The notes below the pieces were generated by a model. That model ran no database searches and was not told the DNA's origin. It worked only from the letters and a program-made list of their open reading frames with translations. Positions 27,532-35,033 of a stretch of 64,000 bases of DNA are shown piece by piece. Numbering within the stretch: the first letter of the stretch is position 1; each line of letters opens with the position of its first letter. The stretch comes from Herpetosiphonaceae bacterium (GTDB lineage Bacteria; Chloroflexota; Chloroflexia; Chloroflexales; Kallotenuaceae), in the NCBI GenBank assembly GCA_013821605.1, contig JACDGP010000012.1, positions 1-64,000 on the forward strand, given 5' to 3'. The translations under genes were made by a program, and so were the position numbers.

Positions 27532-27981
27532 CTAACGTGATAGCTTAAGATCGATGTGGCCTAGCTGGATCGTGTCGCCATAGGTTAGGGGCGCGGGCTG
27601 ATCGACCTCACGACCATTAAGGCGGGTCCCATTCGTCGACTCCAGGTCTTCCAGTAACCAGGTCTTGCCATCCCACTGTAATAGTGCGTGCTCGCTCGAA
27701 AGAAAGGTGTCATTAAGCGCCACATCGTTGGTCATTGCGCGCCCGATTGTGTTGACCTGATTCAGGGGAAAGCGCTTGCCGGGAGTCAGGCCGGTTTGGC
27801 CGGCGTTGACCACAACCAGGTGCCCGTACTGTGAGGCGACGCTCTGCTCGCTGCCGGCCGTACGCAACTCCCGCGTGATGGCGCGCAAGACCTGGTACAG
27901 AAACAGATACAGCAAAAAGATAACGGCAATCCGCAGCGCCAGGATAATGAATTCGATCGAGAGTTGCGCGAAGTTGGGCAT
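27532..27981 (-). CDS. fhaB: Membrane-anchored FHA domain protein
   Basis: 149 residues: an N-terminal membrane helix (FIILALRIAVIFLLYLFLYQ), a basic linker and one FHA domain that binds phosphothreonine. FHA signatures are visible as INTIGRAMTNDVALND-like text, FLSSEHALLQWDG and ESTNGTRLNGREV. It follows the DUF3662/FHA gene by 3 bases. This pair resembles the FhaA-FhaB pair that in Actinobacteria reads Ser/Thr kinase signals at the cell envelope; no kinase gene lies in the window. Confidence 0.85.
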   Translation of the reverse strand: MPNFAQLSIEFIILALRIAVIFLLYLFLYQVLRAITRELRTAGSEQSVASQYGHLVVVNAGQTGLTPGKRFPLNQVNTIGRAMTNDVALNDTFLSSEHALLQWDGKTWLLEDLESTNGTRLNGREVDQPAPLTYGDTIQLGHIDLKLSR

Positions 27982-27984
27982 AGA

Positions 27985-28731
27985 TTACCGTTGCTGAAAG
28001 GTCATCTCAAGACCGCCGAAAGATACAAGATCGCCATCGCGGAGCGGCTGTTCGGTGGTGATGGCTGTCCCATTCACATAGGTGCCATTGGTCGAGCCGG
28101 TATCGCCGATGAAATAACGGCGCGACTTAAAACGGAGTTGGGCATGCTGGCGTGATACGCGTGGGTCTTCCATAATTAGATCATTGTTCAGGCCGCGTCC
28201 AACCGTGATCAGGTTGGTGTCGAGTGGAAAGGTATGTGGTCCTTCAGGAGTTTGGAGCACAAGTTGCGCTAGGACCGGCGGGCGAGCAGGTTGATTGCCG
28301 GTATTGCCACCGGTCGGGATTACCTGGGTGCGATCAGGTGCCTGTGGGCCAGCACTGGCCGGGGCACCACTCATCTCAGCGACGACCTGGATACCACGGC
28401 GGGCCACGGCCGGATCGGGGGCCACGTCAACGACGGGGTGGGCTAGCATGGTAAAGCCACGTTCCTGGGCTAGGTCGCGTAGATAATTCGCCATTTGACG
28501 TTCGAGTTCATCCTGGATCGGATCAAAAACCTTGAAATCCTCAGGATTTAAGAAGGCGCGGTAATATGAAGGCACGATCACGCTATCGACGCTGATCGCT
28601 TGTTGCGACTCCATCGCACGTTCCAGACGACGCGCGATCTCAGCCGGTTGAACCGGCGAACGAAAGAGGCGCTGCACCGAGCCTTCAACGACGCGCTCCA
28701 TGAAGCCTTCAAAGCTAGACAACGCACTCAT
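27985..28731 (-). CDS. fhaA: DUF3662 and FHA domain protein
   Basis: 248 residues. The first 120 match DUF3662 (FEGFMERVVEGSVQRLFRS, then PAEIARRLERAMESQQ and VPSYYRAFLNPEDF). A Pro/Gly/Thr linker follows, then a C-terminal FHA domain with ITVGRGLNNDLIMEDPRVSRQHAQL and STNGTYVNGTAI. The architecture is that of FhaA, a phosphothreonine reader associated with cell-wall and division control in Actinobacteria. It is the first gene of a two-gene FHA unit and lies 9 bases from tsaB on the same strand. Confidence 0.9.
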   Translation of the reverse strand: MSALSSFEGFMERVVEGSVQRLFRSPVQPAEIARRLERAMESQQAISVDSVIVPSYYRAFLNPEDFKVFDPIQDELERQMANYLRDLAQERGFTMLAHPVVDVAPDPAVARRGIQVVAEMSGAPASAGPQAPDRTQVIPTGGNTGNQPARPPVLAQLVLQTPEGPHTFPLDTNLITVGRGLNNDLIMEDPRVSRQHAQLRFKSRRYFIGDTGSTNGTYVNGTAITTEQPLRDGDLVSFGGLEMTFQQR

Positions 28732-28740
28732 ACGTCTTCC

Positions 28741-29424
28741 TTAGAGCAGGGTCGCCCCGTACGAGAGACCACTAGGGAGCTCGCCGCGCACGGGGCTACT
28801 TAGATAGATCGGTTCTAAGCCAACGACATCGTCCACAGCACCATCCGCCAGCCGTGCCCACGCTAGCTCAGCGAGGGCAGCAGGACGGCGCACATTGTCG
28901 GCCGGCGTGGCCCAATGTCCAACGCTGCCAAGATGTGCTTGGAGCTCCGCGTCAATGTCGCCAAGATACAGTGCATCCATCACCGGCACCGCAGCGAGCT
29001 CATAGACTTGGACTGCGGAGGGAGCCGCGCAGGGCTGATCCACAGCGGCATATTGGGCTATGGCATAGCGACCCCGACCAAGCCGGATCACGACGAGGAG
29101 CGTTTGCTCAACGTGCCGCCAGCTCCAGGCCCATACGTCGGTGGTTGGTACGCCAATGATCGGGATGCCTTGAGCGACGACCAAGGCTTTCGCCAGGCTC
29201 ATGCCGACCCGTAAACCGGCCCAGCTTCCAGGACCGGTTGCCACCCCTACTGTAGCAAGATCCGCCGGCTTTACTCCAAGCTGGCGACAAAGCAGATCAA
29301 GCTGCGTGAGGAGCTGCTCGGTATGCTGCCGCCCGCTGCGCCACATCGCCTCGGCTTGCACACCCGCGGCATTATATAAGGCCAGCCCTGACCACTCGGT
29401 TGAGGTATCAATTGCCAGCAGCAT
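28741..29424 (-). CDS. tsaB: tRNA threonylcarbamoyladenosine biosynthesis protein TsaB
   Basis: Partner of TsaD in making t6A37 on tRNAs that read ANN codons. 227 residues with the ASKHA-type start LLAIDTSTEWSGLALYN and the loop GVATGPGSWAGLRVGMSLAKAL. The catalytic TsaD is not in the window. The start overlaps the end of tsaE by 17 bases; the tsaE-tsaB pairing is common in bacteria. Confidence 0.94.
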   Translation of the reverse strand: MLLAIDTSTEWSGLALYNAAGVQAEAMWRSGRQHTEQLLTQLDLLCRQLGVKPADLATVGVATGPGSWAGLRVGMSLAKALVVAQGIPIIGVPTTDVWAWSWRHVEQTLLVVIRLGRGRYAIAQYAAVDQPCAAPSAVQVYELAAVPVMDALYLGDIDAELQAHLGSVGHWATPADNVRRPAALAELAWARLADGAVDDVVGLEPIYLSSPVRGELPSGLSYGATLL

Positions 29425-29926
29425 GCGTCCTCATTTCCAGAGCGTTGAGTTGGTCCAGCATCTGCCGGTAGCGGAGGCCGTGGGGCTCCAGCCGGATTAG
29501 CCGCTCCCCGGCTGCTGCCAGCGCAATCTTAACGAGCAGGTGATCGGCAGGGAGCCAGCCCGCTGCATGCTCCGGCCATTCAATCACACAAATGCCCTCA
29601 TCGCTGAGCAATGTTTCGATGCCCATCGTCGCCAACTCGTGCGCTGTTTCGATACGGTATAGGTCGGCGTGGTACAGCGTAACGTGCCCGTGTGCCGGAT
29701 CGGTTATGTACTCGTTCACCAGCACAAACGACGGACTGGTAATGTCGTCTGGAGCAATCCCCCAGGCTGCCCCGATCCCCTTGGTCAGATGGGTTTTGCC
29801 GGCCCCAAACGGCGCTTGTAACAGGACCAGATCGCCGGGTTGGAGTAGCGCGCCGAGGCGTTGGCCAAAGGCAATCGTATCGGCTTCGCTATGACTTAGA
29901 CAGACCAGGACGTCGTTCGCACACAT
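29408..29926 (-). CDS. tsaE: tRNA threonylcarbamoyladenosine biosynthesis ATPase TsaE
   Basis: ATPase that resets the TsaB-TsaD complex. 172 residues with Walker A in APFGAGKTHLTKGIG, the switch segment DDITSPSFVLVNEY, Walker B-like LYHADLYRI and ICVIEWPEH. All family signatures are in place and the length is normal. It is the first gene of the tsaE-tsaB unit and is divergent from mltG. Confidence 0.95.
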   Translation of the reverse strand: MCANDVLVCLSHSEADTIAFGQRLGALLQPGDLVLLQAPFGAGKTHLTKGIGAAWGIAPDDITSPSFVLVNEYITDPAHGHVTLYHADLYRIETAHELATMGIETLLSDEGICVIEWPEHAAGWLPADHLLVKIALAAAGERLIRLEPHGLRYRQMLDQLNALEMRTHAAGN

Positions 29927-29990
29927 GGACGCATTGTAGCATACGGTCGTTGCCTGCGATGCCGTGGGCCATAGTTGGCACTGTTGCCCA

Positions 29991-29999
29991 TGCTATAAT
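29991..29999 (+). promoter_or_regulatory. Extended -10 promoter ahead of mltG
   Basis: TGCTATAAT is a perfect TATAAT with an upstream TG at the extended -10 position, 30 bases before the mltG start. The only -35-like word, TTGGCA at 29975-29980, is too close (13 bases), so the extended -10 probably compensates. Confidence 0.55.
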
Positions 30000-30029
30000 G
30001 CATGGATTCTGTACGGAGGAACCATAGGG

Positions 30030-31127
30030 GTGAATCGCTTACTACGCGCAATCATGGTCCTGGTCGTGCTCGGCAGTCTGGTGGTTGCCGGCGTCGCAAC
30101 CTTGGTCATTAATGAGATTAAAAGTTCAGCTGACACAACAAGTACTGACGTTGCTGACTTTGTTATCGACCCAGGCGATACAGCTGGCCAGATCGCTACC
30201 AAGCTCAAAGATCAGGGTTTGATCAAACAAACACTGTTATTCAATTTAATGGTGCGGGAGCGTAAGGTTGCAGGCAAGCTCCAAGCGGGGCAATACCAGC
30301 TTGAGAAGAGCTGGACGACGGGCCAAATTATTACTGCGCTGCAAAAAAGCCGGGTCGAGGAAAAGAAGCTGACGGTCATCCCCGGCTCACGTATCGAAGA
30401 GATCGCCAAAGTCCTGGTGGATGCGAAGCTCGCACCATCAACCGATGCTGCCCTAGCGACGATGAAGAACGCCGATTACTTCAAGAAAGCGCATCCACTC
30501 CTGAAAGACATTCCCGCCGGTCAGTCGCTGGAAGGCTATCTGTTCCCCGATACCTACCAGGTTGTCGCAACTGCTAAGATCACCGACGTCGTTGACACAA
30601 TGCTCAAGGGCTTCGAAGACCAATACAAGACCTTTGATGGTCAAATCCTTGTTAAGGGCCGTTCTACCCACGACATCGTGACTATGGCGTCGATTATTCA
30701 GCGTGAAGCGGCTAGTGATGCTGAGATGCCGCACGTAGCTTATATTCTGTGGAATCGCCTGGATCCCCGGTATGCAGCGGAAGTTGCAGGTCGCTTGCAA
30801 GCTGATCCTACGGTCCAATACGCAGCCGGCTATGATACGGCCACGCAGACTTGGTGGCGCAAGAATATCGATCAGTTTATCGATATTAATAGCCCCTATA
30901 ACACACGAAAAAACCAGGGGCTACCACCGGGACCAATTGATAGCCCCGCCCTTACAGCCCTCAAAGCTGCTGCGCGGCCCGGTGCTGATCGCCCCGATGC
31001 TTCACCGGGCGACAAGGACCTCTACTTCGTGGCAAAATGCGGCACAAATGGTACAAATTATGCGGCAACTCTTCAAGAGTTTAACAAGTTGCAAGCCGAG
31101 TACCTTTCATGCCCGAATCCGCGCTAA
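30030..31127 (+). CDS. mltG: Endolytic murein transglycosylase MltG (YceG-like)
   Basis: Cuts nascent glycan strands near the membrane and so sets peptidoglycan chain length. 365 residues from a GTG at 30030 with GGAGGA 9 bases upstream; the longer frame from 29964 would start before the promoter. One N-terminal membrane helix (IMVLVVLGSLVVAGVATLVI), a LysM-like region (FVIDPGDTAGQIATKLKDQG), GYLFPDTYQV, and the catalytic segment MASIIQREAASDAEMPHVAY with its glutamate, ending LPPGPIDSPALTALKAA. First gene of a mltG-aroE-peptidase unit. Confidence 0.94.
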   Translation: MNRLLRAIMVLVVLGSLVVAGVATLVINEIKSSADTTSTDVADFVIDPGDTAGQIATKLKDQGLIKQTLLFNLMVRERKVAGKLQAGQYQLEKSWTTGQIITALQKSRVEEKKLTVIPGSRIEEIAKVLVDAKLAPSTDAALATMKNADYFKKAHPLLKDIPAGQSLEGYLFPDTYQVVATAKITDVVDTMLKGFEDQYKTFDGQILVKGRSTHDIVTMASIIQREAASDAEMPHVAYILWNRLDPRYAAEVAGRLQADPTVQYAAGYDTATQTWWRKNIDQFIDINSPYNTRKNQGLPPGPIDSPALTALKAAARPGADRPDASPGDKDLYFVAKCGTNGTNYAATLQEFNKLQAEYLSCPNPR

Positions 31128-31984
31128 TGGCTGCTGGGCCGGTTACGACCGGCTTGATCGGTCTGCCCATAGCCCATAGTTTATCGCCCGCACTCCATCA
31201 TGCGGCCTTTCGCGCCTGTGGGCTGCCCGACAATTATGCACTGTGGCCGACCGAAGCCGATCAGTTACCTGCACGTGTGTCAGCACTCCGCCAGCCGCCG
31301 ATGCGTGGTGCGAACGTCACGATCCCCCATAAAAGTGCGGCACTTGCACTTGTTGACGCGCTTGACCCGGTTGCCCAAGCGATCGGTGCCGTCAATACGA
31401 TTGTCCGCCAAGCGGATGGTTCGTTGCTGGGCCTAAATACCGATAGTGCCGGTTTCGTGGCAGCACTGCAGCAGGCCGACTTTGATCCTTCGGGGCGCAA
31501 CATTGTGCTGCTCGGGGCCGGCGGGGCCGCCCGCGCCGTCGCGCATGGCTTAATAGCACATGGTGCCCGCTGCTTAACGGTGGTTAATCGGACTGCCGAG
31601 CATGCCGAGTCGCTGCTGGCTGATTTGCTTGCCGCGACGCCGTACGATCCCGACCTGTTTATCCTCGCCCCCAACGACCCCGATCTCCCCGACCTGTTAC
31701 GAGTGGCCAACCTGCTGGTGAATGCGACGCCCGTTGGTCGTGACGACCGGAGCCTGCCGCTCCCTCCTACCATGCTCCATGCTCAGTTGCTCGTATGTGA
31801 CTTGCTGTACCGCTCAACACCACTGCTGCGGGCCGCCCAAGCGGCCGGCGCTCATACGCAGGATGGGCTCGAAATGCTGGTGCAACAGGCCACGCTCGCG
31901 TTTACGGCATGGACTGGTTATGCAGCGCCGGTCGATGTGATGCGTGCTGCCGGTGAGCAAGCTCGCGCAACTGCCCACTCCTGA
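31127..31984 (+). CDS. aroE: Shikimate dehydrogenase
   Basis: NADPH-dependent reduction of 3-dehydroshikimate in aromatic amino acid synthesis. 285 residues from an ATG that overlaps the mltG stop (TAATG); a start at 31109 is also possible. Substrate site: GLPIAHSLSPALHHAAF and GANVTIPHKSAAL with the catalytic lysine, AIGAVNTIV, GLNTDSAGFV. The nucleotide-binding motif is VLLGAGGAARAV, and NRT follows after one strand. The ending DGLEMLVQQATLAF is typical. Confidence 0.94.
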   Translation: MAAGPVTTGLIGLPIAHSLSPALHHAAFRACGLPDNYALWPTEADQLPARVSALRQPPMRGANVTIPHKSAALALVDALDPVAQAIGAVNTIVRQADGSLLGLNTDSAGFVAALQQADFDPSGRNIVLLGAGGAARAVAHGLIAHGARCLTVVNRTAEHAESLLADLLAATPYDPDLFILAPNDPDLPDLLRVANLLVNATPVGRDDRSLPLPPTMLHAQLLVCDLLYRSTPLLRAAQAAGAHTQDGLEMLVQQATLAFTAWTGYAAPVDVMRAAGEQARATAHS

Positions 31985-31989
31985 CTGTC

Positions 31990-32676
31990 GTGCTGCCCTT
32001 CCTCGTGCTCCTCGGGCTGATCACCGGTAACGGCCTAAGCTGGTGTGTCGCACGCCAGTCCTGCATAAACGAACAACCTATCCCGCTACCGCGTCAGGCG
32101 CGCGACTGGTTACCGCTCGTTGGAGCGTTATGGTCGCACAACTGGTTCGCCCTGACCATCGAGTTGCTAACGGCGCTCACCACCGTGCTGCTATTTGTTC
32201 GCCATGGCTCTTCGACGCATTTCGCATTGTTGTGGCTGGGTGCGCTTGTGTTGATCGATACCGGCGCAGTTGATTGGCAGGTGAAGCTGATTGACGTACT
32301 ACTGCTGCTGAGCGCTGCGGCTGTCGCCGTCGCTAGTGCGCCGTGGCGAGCCTTGCGCTGGGATCGGTCGCTCGAAGGATTGGCGACCGCGCTGGTGCTG
32401 TTTCTGCTGTTTTTTGTGATGGCCAAGCTGCTGTATCCCGGCCAGGCCGCGCCTTTTGGGCTCGGTGATGTATATCTGGGGATGTTTATCGGGGCGCTGG
32501 TCGGCTTTTTTGACTTGCCTGGCCCTTTATTTTACGGTATGACACTGGCAGCCCTGGCCTCGCTCGCGATGATTGTGACGCTCGGCTACCAACGTGCCCG
32601 CCACATGCCGATCTCGTATGGCACGTATTTGTGCCTGGGCACGTTGATCTATATTACCGTGGGGCCGTACAGATAG
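31990..32676 (+). CDS. A24-type prepilin peptidase lacking the methylase domain
   Basis: Membrane aspartic protease that removes leader peptides of type IV pilin-like proteins. 228 residues with about seven hydrophobic segments. The two catalytic aspartates fit LVLIDTGAVDWQVKLIDV and the GxGD motif FGLGDVYLGMFIGALVG. The N-terminal cytosolic methyltransferase domain with its CxxC pairs is absent; only a short loop (ARQSCINEQPIPLPRQARDW) remains, so it is a minimal peptidase. GTG start 5 bases after aroE. No pilin genes lie nearby, though the Flp-like toxin anchor at 1198-2298 could be a substrate (speculation). Confidence 0.85.
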   Translation: MLPFLVLLGLITGNGLSWCVARQSCINEQPIPLPRQARDWLPLVGALWSHNWFALTIELLTALTTVLLFVRHGSSTHFALLWLGALVLIDTGAVDWQVKLIDVLLLLSAAAVAVASAPWRALRWDRSLEGLATALVLFLLFFVMAKLLYPGQAAPFGLGDVYLGMFIGALVGFFDLPGPLFYGMTLAALASLAMIVTLGYQRARHMPISYGTYLCLGTLIYITVGPYR

Positions 32677-32704
32677 GCAACGTCCCCTGCTTCATCCGCC
32701 GTCC

Positions 32705-33430
32705 TCATCCCTTCGCCTTCCGCCCTTCCCACTTCGTCAAGCAGACCGGGAATCGTTCGGCCAGGATGTCGCGGACGGCGAAGCCGTATTGTTGCGTTTC
32801 CCACTGTGCGTCGGGCTTGGTGCGCAAGTCAACCACATGCAAAAAGGCCTGGAGCGAGCCGGTCCAAATCCAAGAGGTATAGATGCTTTGCGGCAAGACA
32901 GCGCGCGCCTGCTCTTTGGCCACGCCGAACTCGCGTAGCTGCCCATAGGCGGCATAGGCGGCATCAAGACCGGCTTGATAGACAGCAGCAGCCTTGGCTT
33001 GATCCTCGATCAGCCCGGCACTGCCTTGCTTGTTGCTGGCGGATTGGGCGCGCCATTCTGCCGGAAGGTAGAACTCATCACGCAACTCGACATAACGTCC
33101 ACTCGCCTCATTCCAGCCCGTATCGCGGTGACCACCGGCAAAACCTGTAAACCGGTCTTCGAGATCAAACTCGGGCGAGATGCCAATGACGTGCTTCCAA
33201 AGCTGGCGGGCTACAAATAACGGTGCCTTGAAGCGAAACATGACCATGGCGTGGCGAAAGGGCGAAGTATGCTCGTGCTCGGCTAGGTAGGAGATCAGCT
33301 TGCGCTCGCGCTCCCCCAGTTGTGTTGCACCTTTATTGAAAGAGACCCGGGCGGCTTCGACCGTCGTTAAGTCACTGCCCATGCTGTCGAGCAACTCAAC
33401 GTGACCTTTATCCAGCACATCGATCTTCAT
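32705..33430 (-). CDS. thyX: Flavin-dependent thymidylate synthase
   Basis: Makes dTMP from dUMP using FAD and methylenetetrahydrofolate. 241 residues with AAGGAG-type ribosome site before the ATG. The C-terminal half of the ThyX motif is present as WNEASGRYVEL (N-E-x-S-x-R-Y). The first half, usually RHR followed closely by the NExS segment, reads RQLWKHVIG here. It is separated from WNEAS by about 20 extra residues (ISPEFDLEDRFTGFAGGHRD). The KH variant occurs in other ThyX groups; the spacer is unusual to me. PQSIYTSWIWTGSLQAFLHV and LRTKPDAQWE are the expected C-terminal motifs. Confidence 0.93.
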   Translation of the reverse strand: MKIDVLDKGHVELLDSMGSDLTTVEAARVSFNKGATQLGERERKLISYLAEHEHTSPFRHAMVMFRFKAPLFVARQLWKHVIGISPEFDLEDRFTGFAGGHRDTGWNEASGRYVELRDEFYLPAEWRAQSASNKQGSAGLIEDQAKAAAVYQAGLDAAYAAYGQLREFGVAKEQARAVLPQSIYTSWIWTGSLQAFLHVVDLRTKPDAQWETQQYGFAVRDILAERFPVCLTKWEGRKAKG

Positions 33431-33481
33431 GCCGTGATCTCCTTAACTCTTGGTGAGCTCAGTAGAGTGTTTCGTGGAATG

Positions 33482-34336
33482 TTAGCGATTATACTCCGTA
33501 AGCTCGGTTCGAATGAAGTCTAGCAATCGCTTTGTTGCTACGGACGCCGCCACATTTTCTGCAAAGCTTCCACAGGTTTCTGCCGTCTCGACGATCTGTT
33601 CAAGCAACTGACAGACGCCGTGGTCCATCGTCCGCGCTCTAGAGAAATCAAGTGCAGCAAAAAATGGTTCGAACTCGTCAGGACTGCTCATGCTATCTAG
33701 CTCTACATAGGCCCACGTGTTTAAACTGCTCCTCATTCCTACCCACTTCAGCTTTTGTTGCAAGCGTATCGTGGCCAGCCCATTCGCCATAGCCGAAGCA
33801 AAGCGCCAGGTCGTATAGCGGTGTTCTCGTTTCCGCGCCTTGACATAGCGTACGCCTCCAAAAAGTTGTCCAATGACAAAATGCTCCAGCGTCTCCAACT
33901 CAGGTACATATGGTGAGCCAAACGAGGGTGTGTCAATGGTTGCCGGCGTAATGCTGGCTTCCTGCTCCCAGAGGATCACTCTCGGACCTGCTAGCTTAGT
34001 GAGTACGTGCTCAATGGACGCGGTGGCGGTAAACCCAAGATCTACCTTGTGGTAACAACTTCGGTTATGAAAGAGAAAGGTTGACGCCCAACTATCTGAC
34101 GCACGAACGATTGGTAATTCGAGTGCGAGCAGATCAACGCGCTCAAGGATCTCGTGGCACGCAGCAACAGTGGCGGGGAGATCGGATGTCATCACCTGGA
34201 GATCGATGTCGGAGTACTGATCACCCGTTCCACCTGCTAACGATCCAAAGAGACAGAGCGCACGAGCACCTGGTAGCTCCCGTAATGCTTGAACGAGGGT
34301 GTGTTGCAGCCTATCTAGCCGCGTTTGGAGGTCCAT
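33482..34336 (-). CDS. Nucleotidyltransferase domain protein, aminoglycoside-adenylyltransferase-like
   Basis: 284 residues. The N-terminal nucleotidyltransferase core is clear: LCLFGSLAGGTGDQYSDIDLQVM gives the GS motif and the two metal-binding aspartates, and HKVDLGF holds the third. The rest is helical with aromatic clusters (KARKREHRYTTWRFASAMA). This is the layout of ANT-type and similar standalone nucleotidyltransferases; the substrate cannot be told from sequence. It is a single gene between thyX and a toxin-antitoxin pair. A resistance role should not be assumed. Confidence 0.75.
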   Translation of the reverse strand: MDLQTRLDRLQHTLVQALRELPGARALCLFGSLAGGTGDQYSDIDLQVMTSDLPATVAACHEILERVDLLALELPIVRASDSWASTFLFHNRSCYHKVDLGFTATASIEHVLTKLAGPRVILWEQEASITPATIDTPSFGSPYVPELETLEHFVIGQLFGGVRYVKARKREHRYTTWRFASAMANGLATIRLQQKLKWVGMRSSLNTWAYVELDSMSSPDEFEPFFAALDFSRARTMDHGVCQLLEQIVETAETCGSFAENVAASVATKRLLDFIRTELTEYNR

Positions 34337-34478
34337 TGATGGGCATCATCCTTAGTCACTCCAGCGATGATACTCGAAGACGGAGCCAGTAGTGTAACAA
34401 AAAGGTGAGGGAATCCATGTCGATGGCTTAGAAGGCACGACGAAGTGCGGCATTTGATAGCTTGGAGGCTCGTGACCT

Positions 34479-34739
34479 TCAACTGTGTTTGAGTAAACGA
34501 TCATATTCAGCGTGCGAACCAATCCAGAACCACACGAACCCTTCTGCAATTTCGACGGCTAACGCACGATGCCCCAATCCCACTCGAACACTCCAGAATC
34601 GACCAACTTGGTTGAATTGCAGTGATGGATGCTGCGGATTTTGCTTGAGAAGTGCGTAATTTTTGTCCGCAAGCTGTTGCACCTCTTCTGGTATGTGGGC
34701 GTAGAGTTGCCAGAACTCTGGACTGGCAACATGTTTCAT
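34479..34739 (-). CDS. RelE/HigB-like toxin
   Basis: 86-residue basic-aromatic protein. HVASPEFWQLYAHIPEEVQQLADKNYALL, then FNQVGRFWSVRVGLGHRALAVEI and a final FVWFWIGSHAEYDRLL matches the RelE-type toxin layout, including the C-terminal WIGSHAEYD that supplies the active-site residues in related toxins. The likely action is ribosome-dependent mRNA cleavage. Its ATG overlaps the antitoxin stop by 4 bases. Confidence 0.8.
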   Translation of the reverse strand: MKHVASPEFWQLYAHIPEEVQQLADKNYALLKQNPQHPSLQFNQVGRFWSVRVGLGHRALAVEIAEGFVWFWIGSHAEYDRLLKHS

Positions 34740-34936
34740 AGCTCCGTCGTTTGTCCATTGCGAAAGGCCTGCACAGCTTCTTCAGCTAAGCGGTCGAGCC
34801 GTCCTGCACTAATATCAGCCTCGATTTGTGCATCCCACTGATCTGCATCGAAGTGTTCATACCACGCCCGTAATTCCTGGAGGGCCTGTGGTGGTAGCCG
34901 GGTAATCGCTGTCTTGATTTCTTCTACCGTTGTCAT
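34736..34936 (-). CDS. Antitoxin of the RelE-like toxin
   Basis: 66 residues from the ATG at 34936 with GAGG 5 bases upstream. MTTVEEIKTAITRLPPQALQELRAW, then ADISAGRLDRLAEEAVQAFRNG is a common short antitoxin type that wraps the partner RelE toxin. It is acidic and helical, with the first half probably a dimerisation segment and the second binding toxin. It precedes and overlaps the toxin, which is the standard order. Confidence 0.82.
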   Translation of the reverse strand: MTTVEEIKTAITRLPPQALQELRAWYEHFDADQWDAQIEADISAGRLDRLAEEAVQAFRNGQTTEL

Positions 34937-35033
34937 GGCCACCTCTTGTAATGTCGTACTTACCCGTAAAGCCGTGTGCACTATATCGCTGGGCGGAAGG
35001 GAAGTATGTCTATCATTCAAATGTGTCCCTAAC

